Positions 44,343 through 55,000 of a DNA stretch of 64,000 bases are shown piece after piece. Location of the stretch: positions 126,001 through 190,000 of the forward strand of contig JAJEKV010000217.1 in assembly GCA_021234155.1 (NCBI GenBank), read 5' to 3'. A program made the position numbers and the translations under genes. Position 1 is the stretch's first letter; the number at the start of each line of letters is the position of its first letter. The notes beneath the pieces are model-generated. The model was not told the origin of the DNA. It did no database searches and worked only from the letters and a program-made list of their open reading frames with translations. Origin of the DNA: Isoetes taiwanensis (Eukaryota > Streptophyta > Lycopodiopsida > Isoetales > Isoetaceae).

Positions 44343-45770
44343 TCAGGAACTAGGCCCTGCCTCTTTATCCTTAGCCCTAGGAGGTGGTGGAGGGCGGCCG
44401 GTCGTCATGTGAGCTACCCCGGGGTCCACGGTGGCGCCCATAACAGATGCAACCTGCGGTGGATAGGCAGCGGCCAATGGGGCTGCCGTGAGGAGCTTCA
44501 TGCCCATCCAAGGCGCAATATCGGCCCAAGGCGTAAGGGCAAGATCCAAATGCAGTACATACATGGCGCACGATAGGGAAGCTTCTTGTGGCGGAAAGTG
44601 TAGAAAGTGCGCGGAGGGCCCACCATGAAGCTTCAGCCTCTGGCCCTAAGTCAGGGCTATGAAAAGAACTTTTGCCCGTGATTTGAAGGCCGACAAAAAA
44701 AAGCGGGTGAGGTGGTTACCCCGGCACCTTCCCTTGCGGAGTTTCGGATCGCGGCCACTTCCTTATCAAGTCCATGGGGACTTCTTCCTCCTTGAGCTCC
44801 TGTTGCTCCTCCTTCTTATGCGCAGGGTTATGATATAAATCTTCACCCTCATCATCTGAGCCAGAGGGAACCTCAACCATATTGATGTTTGGGACATGAG
44901 GTCCCATAGCCGTGAAGGCATCAGTGCGGGGTTTCGCGGCTGGTTTCTGCATCACAAAGTCCACGAAGGCGTAATAGAGTCTCTGCCGGCTCTAGGGTCT
45001 CCCCGACGGAACTGCAGCGGACTGGTGCACCTCCTCGAGGAAGCTTCGGTAGAAGTGAAGTCGATGAAATCATCCATACAATACTCCGCAAGCTCATAAA
45101 GTACATGGTCTTTGCGCCTTGCGTCTAAATCCCGCCACTTCATTGATACGTCCGGATAATATCATCAAGAGAAGGTATTCTGCCCACGGTGATAAATAAG
45201 CTGAAGGCCGTCTAACCCGACAAGCCTATAGATTGGTCACGCGGCGGTGGTAGCTCCTCTGCTAGCTCTTTCCAGCGGGCAAAAGTAAGCCCATTCCTAT
45301 ATGCTTTCGTCATCCCCCCCCCTCGGAGGATTACGGCAGCTTGCCCTTCTCTGCCCGGCAAGGTTTCATCCTCAGCGTATTGGTCCATGAGGATGGCTAG
45401 AGCCAAAGTAGCTTCCGGATACTGCTGCCCACGATCTTTGGACCACCGTAGGTGTTTACCCCATCGGAGTTTCCCCTTCAAGGCGTCATAGGCATGTGTG
45501 TCCCCGCCTAGCATCTGCCAGAACTATCTCCGCTCAAATACAAGTGGGGAGGATCCCTAGAGAGGAACACCTGGAGGAAGCATTTCCTCCATGTAAAAGT
45601 CAAGGAATCCGGCATAGTCCGGATGATGCCGCATGTTGGCAAGGAGGTCTATCGTTGGCATAGCAAAGGCTGCGGCGGTCGAAGGGAACTGTGGATCCCA
45701 TTTCTCTCCATCAAGGTACCGAGGCGGCAAAGGTCGATTGGTGGCGCAGCCATGGCTAGAAGGGAGGAGA
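44343..45770 (-). pseudogene. Chromovirus leader ORF B, unknown
   Basis: A chain of minus-strand open segments from an ATG near 45752 (MAAPPIDL) to a stop at 44343. It includes HPDYAGFLDFYMEEMLPPG in one frame, a 100-codon segment (45514-45212) and an acidic segment VEVPSGSDDEGEDLYHNPAH followed by a Lys/Glu-rich tail (44964-44716). It is not gag, protease or pol. It lies upstream of gag where some plant Ty3/gypsy groups (Ogre/Tat) carry an extra ORF, but those are not chromoviruses. Function unknown. Confidence 0.45.
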
Positions 45771-45888
45771 GAGGAAAAAAGCGTTTAAAATAACCCTACG
45801 GTCCCCTTTTAAACCCTCTTAAAAAAAACCGGCGTCGGCATTTTATTTTAAATTTATCATGGAAAAGGAAAAAAAAAACATTAAACTT

Positions 45889-47191
45889 TTAATTCAAAAT
45901 AAAAGCTTCTTTATTAATTATCACAAAAATAGGTACAATTGCGGATCCCCTAAAGTAGGCTAAGGTTGCTCCCCGTATCCTACGGTGAGGGGCCAAATCC
46001 TTAGGCATTATGGTGACCCTCTTTGCGTGGATAGCGCAAAGGTTGGCATCACCAAAAAGTGCTACCAAGTAGGCTTCAAAGCGACCTCTTGGGCGCCAAA
46101 AATACAAAGGTGCGGAAACGGAGATCGGTCTTAAATTGTTGTGCGATCTCGTAATTTCTACCGAAAGGCAGCTTTCATTCTCCGAGTCGAAGGTCCGGTC
46201 GACTTCTGAAATTTCCGGCGGATCTCCCGCGAATGCCGCGATACCGGGTCGGAACCGATGAGGGCTTCCCGCTGCGGCCGAGGCCCCCCGACGATCTTGG
46301 GTAACCGTCTTAGCCCCAGACAACCGGGAGTTATCCACTCTCTGCGCCTCCGGCCGGGCTGGCCTTCTTCCCAAAAGCCCCGGCGGTCTTCAACTTATCC
46401 TTGTATTGATTCAGGCCTTATGGGCAACTCCCTTCCTCGGGAGCTTAACGGCCGGATCGTCGGTTTTGGGTTCGAGCCACTCCAGATGCACCTCCTCCCT
46501 GTTGGTCCCGCTAATCTTGTCGGTCCCGCTCCTCTTGCTCCAACTTCGGCGCTCTTCCGAAGCTCTCCTTAGGTCTTCTTGGATCGAGCAAAAAGTTGGG
46601 CTGCGGCACGACGATTAAGTTCAGCGTGGTACCTTTGTGGCCGCAGACCCATATCTATCTGAATAGTGGTCAGATAGTCTATGCTAATGTCGGGGATTTC
46701 TCCCCAGACAAAGCTGTTGGAACCCTCATGCCATTGGTATGGGGAACCTCAATGGTTTCGCCATCGATGGCCGACAAAGCCGTCTCAGAATCTACCGGTA
46801 CTCCCTACCCCGGCTCCGCGTGTCGGGCCAGCTCAATTCCCGATTGGTCGCGTCTCCCCTGGCAAAACCCCTAATCCGTCCGCCTCAGTCCGACATCTTC
46901 CTCCTCCGTATGGCCTTCTTGTTGGGAGGATAAAATTTGATGAGCATCATCACCATATCGAGTTGCTCAACAAGGGTATGGGGGAGGCGTAGGTTCGGTT
47001 GGGATGAGGAATGGCTCGGAGAAGTGATAGGCGGGATATGGAATCCTATCATTGTTCTCAAACCTATTGACCAGCTCATCCAACAAGATGTCGATGAGGG
47101 CTGGGTCAGTAGCCATGTGCTTAGCAATCATGGCGTAGATCTCCACGATGCTCATGGTGGACGGGTCCGGAGCGCTCTTGGTAATAGCCAT
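45889..47191 (-). pseudogene. Chromovirus leader ORF A, unknown
   Basis: Begins at an ATG near 47191 (MAITKSAPDPSTMSIVEIY) and has a short helical-looking N-terminal segment (YAMIAKHMATDPALIDILLD). It is then broken by frame changes; a later part (46374-45889) is Arg-rich and ends at a stop at 45889. No family is recognised. Its position directly behind the PBS suggests it is the first ORF of the element transcript. Confidence 0.4.
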
Positions 47192-47922
47192 AGGGAATAG
47201 TGAGGCGCTGGCGGCGAAGAGGATGGCAGAGGGGGCGCTAGGAGGCACAAAGCACAAGGGCGCAGTATCAAGGTCCGGTCCGGTGGCGATGGCGGAGGGC
47301 GGCTCAGGCGGTTGGAGGCGCGGAAGCAAAAGCAAATGACAGAAAATGGTTTGCTAAACGGCCAATTAACTTTTAAAATTTCAAATTTTTTCTTATTAAC
47401 TTCAAAATTTTATTATTAAAAAAATATACGGCGGAAATACGCGCCACATACGGTCGGGCGCCGATGGCATTATACGGGTTTCTGCCTCGACTGGGTGTCG
47501 TCGAATGCAAGCGGGCGCCGAAGTTGACTGGCTGGTCCAGCGTTGACTCGAAGTCGGCGGGTCGGGCGCCGAAAAGATTTCGGGGCGCTTCTAACTTGAT
47601 CAAAAGCGACAAAAAGCAAGCGGCGCCCGAATTCGCTTTTGGGCCGCCCTTGACTATTTTTCGCCGAGTTATTTGTTTTAGGGTAATTGAAGTCGCCCAA
47701 TCCAATGGAGCCATCATCTTTGTCATTTGAGTTACCCACTGGCACCTGCTAGGCCTCCAATCTTGGCCCCTCCACTTCAAAGCTACAATCTCTTAACTTA
47801 ACCTAACACCAAACCAAACAACAAAGAGAACTAACGACACATTGACTTAGCCTCCTCCTAACTTCCGCGGTGCTACGAAGTTAGTGTTTGCCGGTGCTAT
47901 GATTTCGAACAACCGAAATCAC

Positions 47923-47934
47923 GGCTCGATACCA
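47923..47934 (-). promoter_or_regulatory. Primer-binding site, initiator tRNA-Met type
   Basis: On the element strand TGGTATCGAGCC lies three bases inside the 5' LTR. It equals the usual plant initiator-Met PBS TGGTATCAGAGCC with one base missing. This marks where minus-strand DNA synthesis starts. Confidence 0.8.
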
Positions 47935-47937
47935 CCG

Positions 47938-49552
47938 CGTGACGCTCCCTGAATATATCGACCCTCGGGACGTTATACATACGGGGACTTTCCCCTCCCA
48001 TGGCGATCATCCCACCATGAGCAGGGCCCTCCGTCTATTTCGGGCCTTCCTATGAAATGAGGCCCGAAGAAGGACACGAAGGGGTCATTCGGCCCACGCC
48101 TTCAATGGGACTCCTACGCCGCGGAAGCATGAATACAAGGGTTAGCACACAAAGACGAATATACATAAATAACCACCACGGAGGGTGGCGCATCCATCAA
48201 AATACCAACGGCATAGAATATGCATCTAATCCTAAGAAAACACCCAAACCCGGGTTCTACCCCTCGGCCGGACTCGGTGGGATCGTGGCAATTTGGGCCT
48301 CAAGAGATCAGCAGACCGAAGTCTTGGCATGGCGTTGGTGGCGCGAGAACATTGGCTAGGGTTGTCCACTCCATCCGCCCCTCACATTGCACACTTTGCG
48401 GATGGGTCAATTAGTGCTATGGCGGCTATAGCCTTGGGAGACCTTGACTCGGGGCATCACCCCCTCGAGCCTACTCCGGGTTCATGGCGCCTGGTCCGAT
48501 GAGGATGGCGAGGGGAAGCGTCCCCTTCGAGAATCACCGGTGGTTCCATGGGTGAGCTAGAGAATACGTGCCGCATCGGCGACCCCCGCATCCGTGCGGA
48601 GCTTACTCACCCTAAATCTACTCAAAGTGCATGGTGCTCCATACGGATCACACCACTACACCTGTGGGAGTGTCGGACCCATACCCGCCCCTCAGCGTGA
48701 CCAGGCCATCGGGGCCTAGCCCTTTGTAGGAGTCTCGGGGAGCCTTGTATGCTCATGCAAGACCCCACCCCTCATGTCACCCCTTGTGTTCCTTGTGCGG
48801 TGCTAAGCCGGACCATAGCATCTAGGACCCGGTGGGTTCTTGTGCCTGAGCCGCAATTAATGGGACTTTGCGGGTAGCTATCTAGGAGCATACTACTATA
48901 CGGTTGGAGGCCTCTACCCCGTAATCCCCCCGTTTGAGTCAAATTAAACAAAGAGCTAACAATCCATCCTTTCAGAGTAAGAGCCAGAATTGAATATAAA
49001 GAGAACTTGTTTGTACAATCAAGGGTTAGTTTCTATGATTGATTTACAAAGAGAACAGAGAGAGACGGACACAACCAAGTGCTAATTAGAGTTCACATAG
49101 CCACCTACCGAGATTTGGGCCGGACGCGTTCCCATGGGGCCTCCATCTCTGGCGGTTGAAGATTGTGGTCGTGGCCTCTGAGGACGGCCGGGTATGGTGG
49201 TTCTCTGCAGGTGGTTGATGGCGCTCAGCTCCTGGCCTTCCTTGATCGATCCTCAGGAATCAATCCCAGGGATAGGGGTCAAGTTGGCATCCAAACTTGG
49301 CAACCCCCATGCTGCCCAATCGATTGGGGCAGGTGGCGCCTTCCCAATTGGTAATTATCCTAATTTCCTAGGTTATAGGTTATTATTATTAATGTGTTAA
49401 ATTAGCATAGCTAATTTAATCCTTTGTAAGGTAACCCCCTAGGTTGCAATTAAGTTCCCATACCCCCCATGGTAGCGTACCTTTAGGGAGTGACGTGCTT
49501 GTATTTGTACGTGTCCCGTATAGTAGACCGTATAAATATGTGGAACGTCACA
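47938..49552 (-). repeat. 5' LTR of the chromovirus
   Basis: 1615 bp in minus orientation; the expected TG at one end is CG here (47938-47939), a single substitution, while the outer end keeps TGTGACGTTCC on the element strand. About 60 bp longer than the other LTR because the latter has deletions. Confidence 0.92.
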
Positions 49553-49991
49553 AGTTGGTAAAACAAGGCGATATGGCAATTACATGATGAAGTGGCAAGA
49601 TGAAGTGGCAAGAGCAAGATGATGTGGAAAATACATACTAAGGTGGCAAAAACAAGCTGATGTGGCAAGAACTACAAGGTGAGGTGGATAAATCCTTAAC
49701 AAATTACACAAGCAAACTTTTGAGGTTAGTTGCAAGATGAGTTGGTAAAACAGGGCGATATGGCAATTACATGATGAAGTGGCAAGATGAAGTGGCAAGA
49801 GCAAGTGATGTGGAAAATACATACTAAGGTGGCAAAAACAAGCTGATGTGGCAAGAAGTACAAGGTGATATGCAAAAACCACAAGGTGAGGTGGATACCC
49901 TTAACAGATTTCGCAAGTAAACTTTTGAGATTAGTTGCGAGATGAATTGGTAAAACAAGGTGATGTGGCAATTACATGACGAGGTGACAAT
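49553..49991 (+). repeat. Tandem repeat array, segment 3
   Basis: About 2.2 units with periods of 187 and 205 bp (landmarks AGTTGG at 49553 and 49740, AATTGG at 49945). The array ends near 49991. The first five bases are the right copy of the chromovirus target duplication. Confidence 0.88.
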
Positions 49992-50950
49992 GTTTATATT
50001 TGTTATAATAGTGCCACCTATTTTCGCGCCCTAATTACTTTTTCCTTTTTTTTTTCTTCGAGCACTTTTGCAGATCAGAATTTTGGCTATGGCAAAAGTA
50101 GATGTAGCAGCGGTTGTGAATAGGGGTTCGTTAGTGCACGAATATAATGCCAGATAACATTCATCTCCACTTACTTGGGTTGATCAAGTGCTAGTGTAGA
50201 ATTTATCCCATCCTAAGTAGTGTTGGGGATTTCTTCCTGACCAGGATTAGCAACATTGGCAATTATGTTATTATGATGATCATCTATTACGGAAGTTTCT
50301 TTGTTGTATTTCCCTCCATCTGATAGTTTCTTAGCCTTCACTGTGAAAATATTTCAAATTCCTTCAACAAAAATAATATGAAATAAGTTCCTTATTTTTT
50401 ATTATCTCTTCTAGCTTGAGCAATCTGTCTTTCTGCATTTGAATAGAAGCTAACTCATTCTGAATAGTTGTAGCTCTCTCACTGGCAGTTGGTATATGAA
50501 TAGTAATAACCTCCTTCCTTATTGGAGAAGACGTATCAGTCGCAGCTTTTTGGACATCAAGGCTATCTAGATCGTCATCACTTGCTGTCATATTAGCTAT
50601 TTTATCTACAATAAAGAAACATGGTTCAATTTTATGCACCTGACAAACCGTGAATGATTACAATCATTACCTGCTGTCCATGTAGGTTTGATGTCTTCGT
50701 GCATAAATTGCATTTACATCACATGCATGCTTGATGTACTGGAAAACGAAAATGGTATGAGATGTATAATAATATGCAACATCATGAAAAAAAGCACGTA
50801 AAGAGAGAAGCATTATAACATGTTCTAATAGCACGAGCAACTAATTCAAAAATAGATTATATATATGAACGTAGTGAATGCAACATCTGCAAATGAAGCT
50901 TAACACTAAAAACTCATCACGTGAATGTAACTAAAAAGATGGAACATTAC
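49992..50950. other. No firm gene; weak coding trace on minus strand
   Basis: A minus-strand open segment at 50639-50364 encodes a helical, charged C-terminus (SIQMQKDRLLKLEEIIKNKE). It is preceded by plausible splice signals (CAG before 50639, GTAATG near 50670), with a short upstream exon reading MHEDIKPTWTA. It could be the end of a transposon accessory gene with a coiled coil. Evidence is thin. Confidence 0.25.
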
Positions 50951-50952
50951 AA

Positions 50953-51060
50953 AGATAAGATGATAAGATGAATTTTTACATCTACGGGAACCCAACGGGC
51001 TTATGGGACGGCATATGCAAGGGCAACAGCCCATCTAAAACCTGGGGACTAGGCCCCATC
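50953..51060 (-). mobile_element. LINE-A-like 3' end with (ATCTT)n tail
   Basis: Read on the minus strand: CCCATAAGCCCGTTGGG, then CCCGTAGATGTAAAAATTC, then a tail of ATCTT-type units (50953-50970). This matches the LINE-A 3' end formula (CCCATAGGCC..TGGTC..CGTGGACGTTAAAA plus pentamers) with divergence. How far it extends to the right (perhaps to ~51770) is unclear. Confidence 0.5.
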
Positions 51061-51779
51061 ACCAAACACAATAACCAAATATTAAAAGGCTACCAAGAAT
51101 AAGATAAGATAATGCTAACAGAAGATACTGAGACAGCCTGCTCATGTCTGCTAGCTCGGCACTGTGACTCCTAGTCCCCTTGGAATTGTGGAGATGTCTG
51201 TACGCCCACCTCAACATGTTCCCTTTCCAATGTCTGCACTTCCACTTCAACACAATGTTTCTTCTGTGGCTGTAATTCTGTATCTAGTGTCTGTACTGAG
51301 GCATCACTTGTGCCCACATACTGGGCTTTAGGGTGGAACGAAGGCATGTATTAACTGTAATAAGTGTGTCCATCTCTCAATAGACACGATCATAGATGTG
51401 GTCGTCATTCCTCCCTTAGAATGAATGAGTCGTACCTGGTCACGAAGTGTAGGCGGCAAACACTGAACTTGCAGGTCTAGAGCACTTTGGAGAATGATCC
51501 TCCTGATCTTTGAAGGTAAATGTATTAGGCCTGCTTGTGACGATATGAAGAGGCTGCTGGGGACCAAAAAGAGAAGATGGAAAATCCATTATTACACTGG
51601 AATTAGCTTTCCCCTGACCATGGAGTTGTATGCTAGACCAAGCACTTGTGGGACGAGGGACCTCCTATGCAAACGATTATTCTTGAGTAGGAGGCTTTTT
51701 CTTTTCCCTGGCCATCCTTACACCAAATTTCTCCTTATTACTGGCCCTTTCTGTCACGGTGAAGATCTCTAAATGAAAT

Positions 51780-53235
51780 GAAAGCGGCTATAGACAAAAG
51801 TTAAATCAAAGCGGAAGCCTTAATCTAAAAGATCTAAAATACAATATCCAATACTTCAAACTCTACCAACTTAAGCTGGCCGGAACAGGACTGTTTTGAC
51901 ACAAAAACGTAACAAAAAATGGGCATACCATAACCATCAAAAAGATCCTAGAGAGAGCTTTCCAATGCAATAAACCTCACCTGAAACGGAGTCCTGGATC
52001 AAAAGTTATGCTAGAAACTGTGTTGCCGGCGAAAAGCTGCGCTACATGGCACCTAGGGTTTTAGAAAACGAACATGCATTACCAAATCAATAATATAGCT
52101 AACACATGCATGTTCATATACTATATGCAAGATATGTCATGCAATCTAAATAAAGAAATGTATAATAAAAGCATATAAAAAAATGTTACCTTTGAGTCCT
52201 AGTGCACTCCTTTACACATTGAAGTATGTTTGTATATTTCTCCCCAAACTTTGATGGCTCTACAGATTCCAAGAGGTATTTAGATTACAAAAGAGGAGCA
52301 GTTACTTTTAGAAGATGCATGCAAGGGGAAGTAGAAGACTAATTTCTATTGCAGCAGAGCTTTGCTATGATTGAGTAGTCAGTTTTGAAAAATAATTATG
52401 TCAAAAGATTTAGCATCATTATGCTCTTTAAAGATCAAGAAAAAGGAGATTGTTCCTCATTTTGTGGAAAAAGCTCATACAAATATTTCAGGTGCAAGGA
52501 TAGAAATTTTGAAACACCTACCAGCACCCTAATCCACTTTTCTATACAAGGTGTCAAGCCATGTTTTTCAGTTTCTAAGAAAAGGTTCAAGCATCAAGTA
52601 AGAGGTACTTTTCATACCATTTATGAAGTTTTTGAGGAATTCGTTGACATAACATAATTTTCTCATGCAATTGGCAAAGATTGATGAGATATGTGAATAT
52701 AAAAGTCTTAAATTCAGATTTCAGTAGCAAGCTTAAGACTTAAAGAGGTAAACTTGCATATTTCTCGGGTTTGTGTAGCATGTTATCATGTTCCTGCATA
52801 TGAGAATGAAGAGTAACAGCTCAATCATATAAATGTGAGTTCGGGTATCTTTGATGATGAATCCTTGCCAGAGTATAAGACCTTTGAGACTATTAAAAAC
52901 ATCATGGAGGTGCCATAACAGGTAAAAGAAGTTGAGTTTTTGCAGCCAATATGTGAGTATATTCCATATGAGAAGCAAGACCATGTTGAGGTTTTTTATA
53001 GAACTACTTATGATGAATTTACATTTACATTTGATGAGTATCAGAAAAATCAGATTTAATATGGTAGAAATGCAAGTGTTTTAGATTCTCATGTAGGTTG
53101 TGACATTCTAGTACTTTGTATGCTAGTCACATAAGTACATGATATGTCACCATGTAAATTAAAGCTATGCAAATTATTCATAATATTTACCCTGGGAAAG
53201 TTATCCATGTTAATTAAATTGCTAATTAAGCCTAT
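51780..53235. other. No supportable gene
   Basis: AT-rich intergenic sequence. A plus-strand open segment at 52385-52657 has no recognised motif. Confidence 0.5.
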
Positions 53236-53237
53236 AG

Positions 53238-55000
53238 GAATTGAATTGAATTGAATGGATTTTTGTCTAGGTAGACCAATAGGCCTATGGGACCCAATCA
53301 AAAGAGGACTAAAAACCCCCCCAAGGAGTAATAAGGATGATGATAAACTATATCATAATACATTATGATACATGTCAAGATACTGCCTGAGGATATAGCT
53401 AAGTGCGCATATCCATTACCTTTTAAAGATATGATCCCAGTAGCCGCACTGAAGCCTTGCTCAATATCACATGCAGCGGCCAGTTAGGCAGGACCAACTC
53501 AGCATAGCTACCCCAATATGGTCGAATGTCAGACAATTCCAAAGAGTGTGGCACTCATCCTCACCGATTCCAGTTGGCAGCACTCATAAATCTTGTCCTT
53601 GCGCGCCTCCCCAATCCATCTGCATGTCTCAATTCTGAGGTGATGTGTGCACCTGTGTGAATTGAAGCGATGAGTATGTGCCTCTTCATGGGCAAATATA
53701 TATGAAAATGGCATTGTGAACTCTGTTCAAAGATAGAATTAATCTAACACTGGTAGTTTGCTGTCTTAACCTGTTCCAAGGCATCTGCATCCCAAAGCTT
53801 GCTAACGAAGCAAGCATCAAGGTATCGCCTCAAGTTATGGTGATCTTCATTTCATATTCAGTATTTATCTGTGCTCCTAGACATTCCAGCGGGAGAACCA
53901 CTGAGCTCTTTTTCCTTCCAGTAGGCTTTAAGGCACTAGTGACACATTGCCATAATGCAAGCAAGGTTGAAGAAACAAGCATTGCCCACACTGACTACCT
54001 TCTGAAAGTACATAATGTGTTGATCGAGTACAGCCCTTTGAAAAGGCAAGAAACCTCTTGCAAAAGAATTTGATATGGGACAGTGGATTTTATTCCAAGT
54101 GCCTGAGCTAGGAAGGCCTTTTGTACCGGCACCAAGGCATTCCAGGTGGCAAGGATAAGTCGGGCCCTAGATTTCGACCCCTTATAGCAGAATAGGTGCC
54201 ATCAAAACCCTAAACAAGTATGTCTGATGGGCACAGTCATACAGTTATGCTTTATGACTGTTGTTCTTCATTGTATATAGTGTCTTCCAATCTGCTATCA
54301 CTCGCAATTGGATAGAAGTGTCCCAACATGTGTGGTAGAAGGAAACTCCATCCCCAAATACTTGTAGGTGGTCATCACCTCTACCTTTTGTCCCTCATAA
54401 GTCAACGAGGGTGACTGTGGCTAATGGGAGGATGAGACAAACAGCATCTTAGTTTTGGCCAAGTTAATGTACATGCTAGTGGCTCGACAAAAGGTATCTA
54501 CAGCATCTAAATGGCGTTGCATATCATCTGAGCCCCATCCTGGGTATAAGCTAAGAGATCCACACCGTCGCCATATATGAGCTGTCTAATGATCTGGTAA
54601 ATGAGCCAAGCCTCGTTGACCCCATGTATAGCAAGCCATCCTTCCAACTGATCAATGTAAAGACCAAACAGTATTGGAATAGAATAGACCCCAACACTAC
54701 TGGTGAATGGTTGATGTAATGATGTCAGTTGCCATGTTGCAGATCCATAGGGATCTCCAACTGCCTCAATCTTGCCCACATCTTTTTCCCGAAGCACAGT
54801 GTCAAAGAGCTTTGCAAAATCGACAAAGCATCAATACAAGCCCTGCAGATGATTGTTGCATCAAGGTCCACATTGTAAAAATATGATCAGTGGTTGAGTG
54901 TCGGGGCTTGAATCATGCCTATGTGAGGATGCTTACCTCTGCCTCCTTCGCCCGCATCATCAAGTGTTGCTCTACCACGTGACCAAACCAGTGATGCCTT
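53238..55000 (-). mobile_element. LINE-A copy with decayed RT, minus strand
   Basis: Minus-strand reading from ~55000 leftward gives RT blocks across shifting frames: FKPRHSTTDHIFTMWTLMQQ, then ILFGLYIDQLEGWLA, then a decayed catalytic site in which the expected YADD reads YGDG (54600-54570), then DLLAYTQDGAQ. A C-terminal block HHLRIETCRW is near 53640. The 3' UTR and a (ATTCA)n tail (53238-53256) follow. The RT type with FGLYID is distinct from the L1-type LINEs here. It is the most complete LINE-A copy in the window and is dead. Confidence 0.82.

Larger units (their letters stand above)
36453..49552 (-). mobile_element. 13.1-kb Ty3/gypsy chromovirus with two LTRs and a 5-bp TSD
   Basis: A complete LTR retrotransposon in minus orientation: 5' LTR 47938-49552, PBS, leader ORFs, gag, protease, RT/RNase H, integrase, chromodomain, PPT, 3' LTR 36453-38007. 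It is flanked by AGTTG on both sides (36448-36452 and 49553-49557), and array sequence continues uninterrupted across the insertion. The coding order (integrase after RT) places it in Ty3/gypsy; the chromodomain places it among chromoviruses. Many frameshifts and stops break gag-pol. About 4.5 kb lie between the PBS and gag, unusually long for a chromovirus. Confidence 0.93.

Noticed and set aside
49580-49971. Long minus-strand open frames rich in HLATSSCH repeats
   Set aside because: They are translations of the tandem array; the period follows the DNA repeat and there is no protein family signal.
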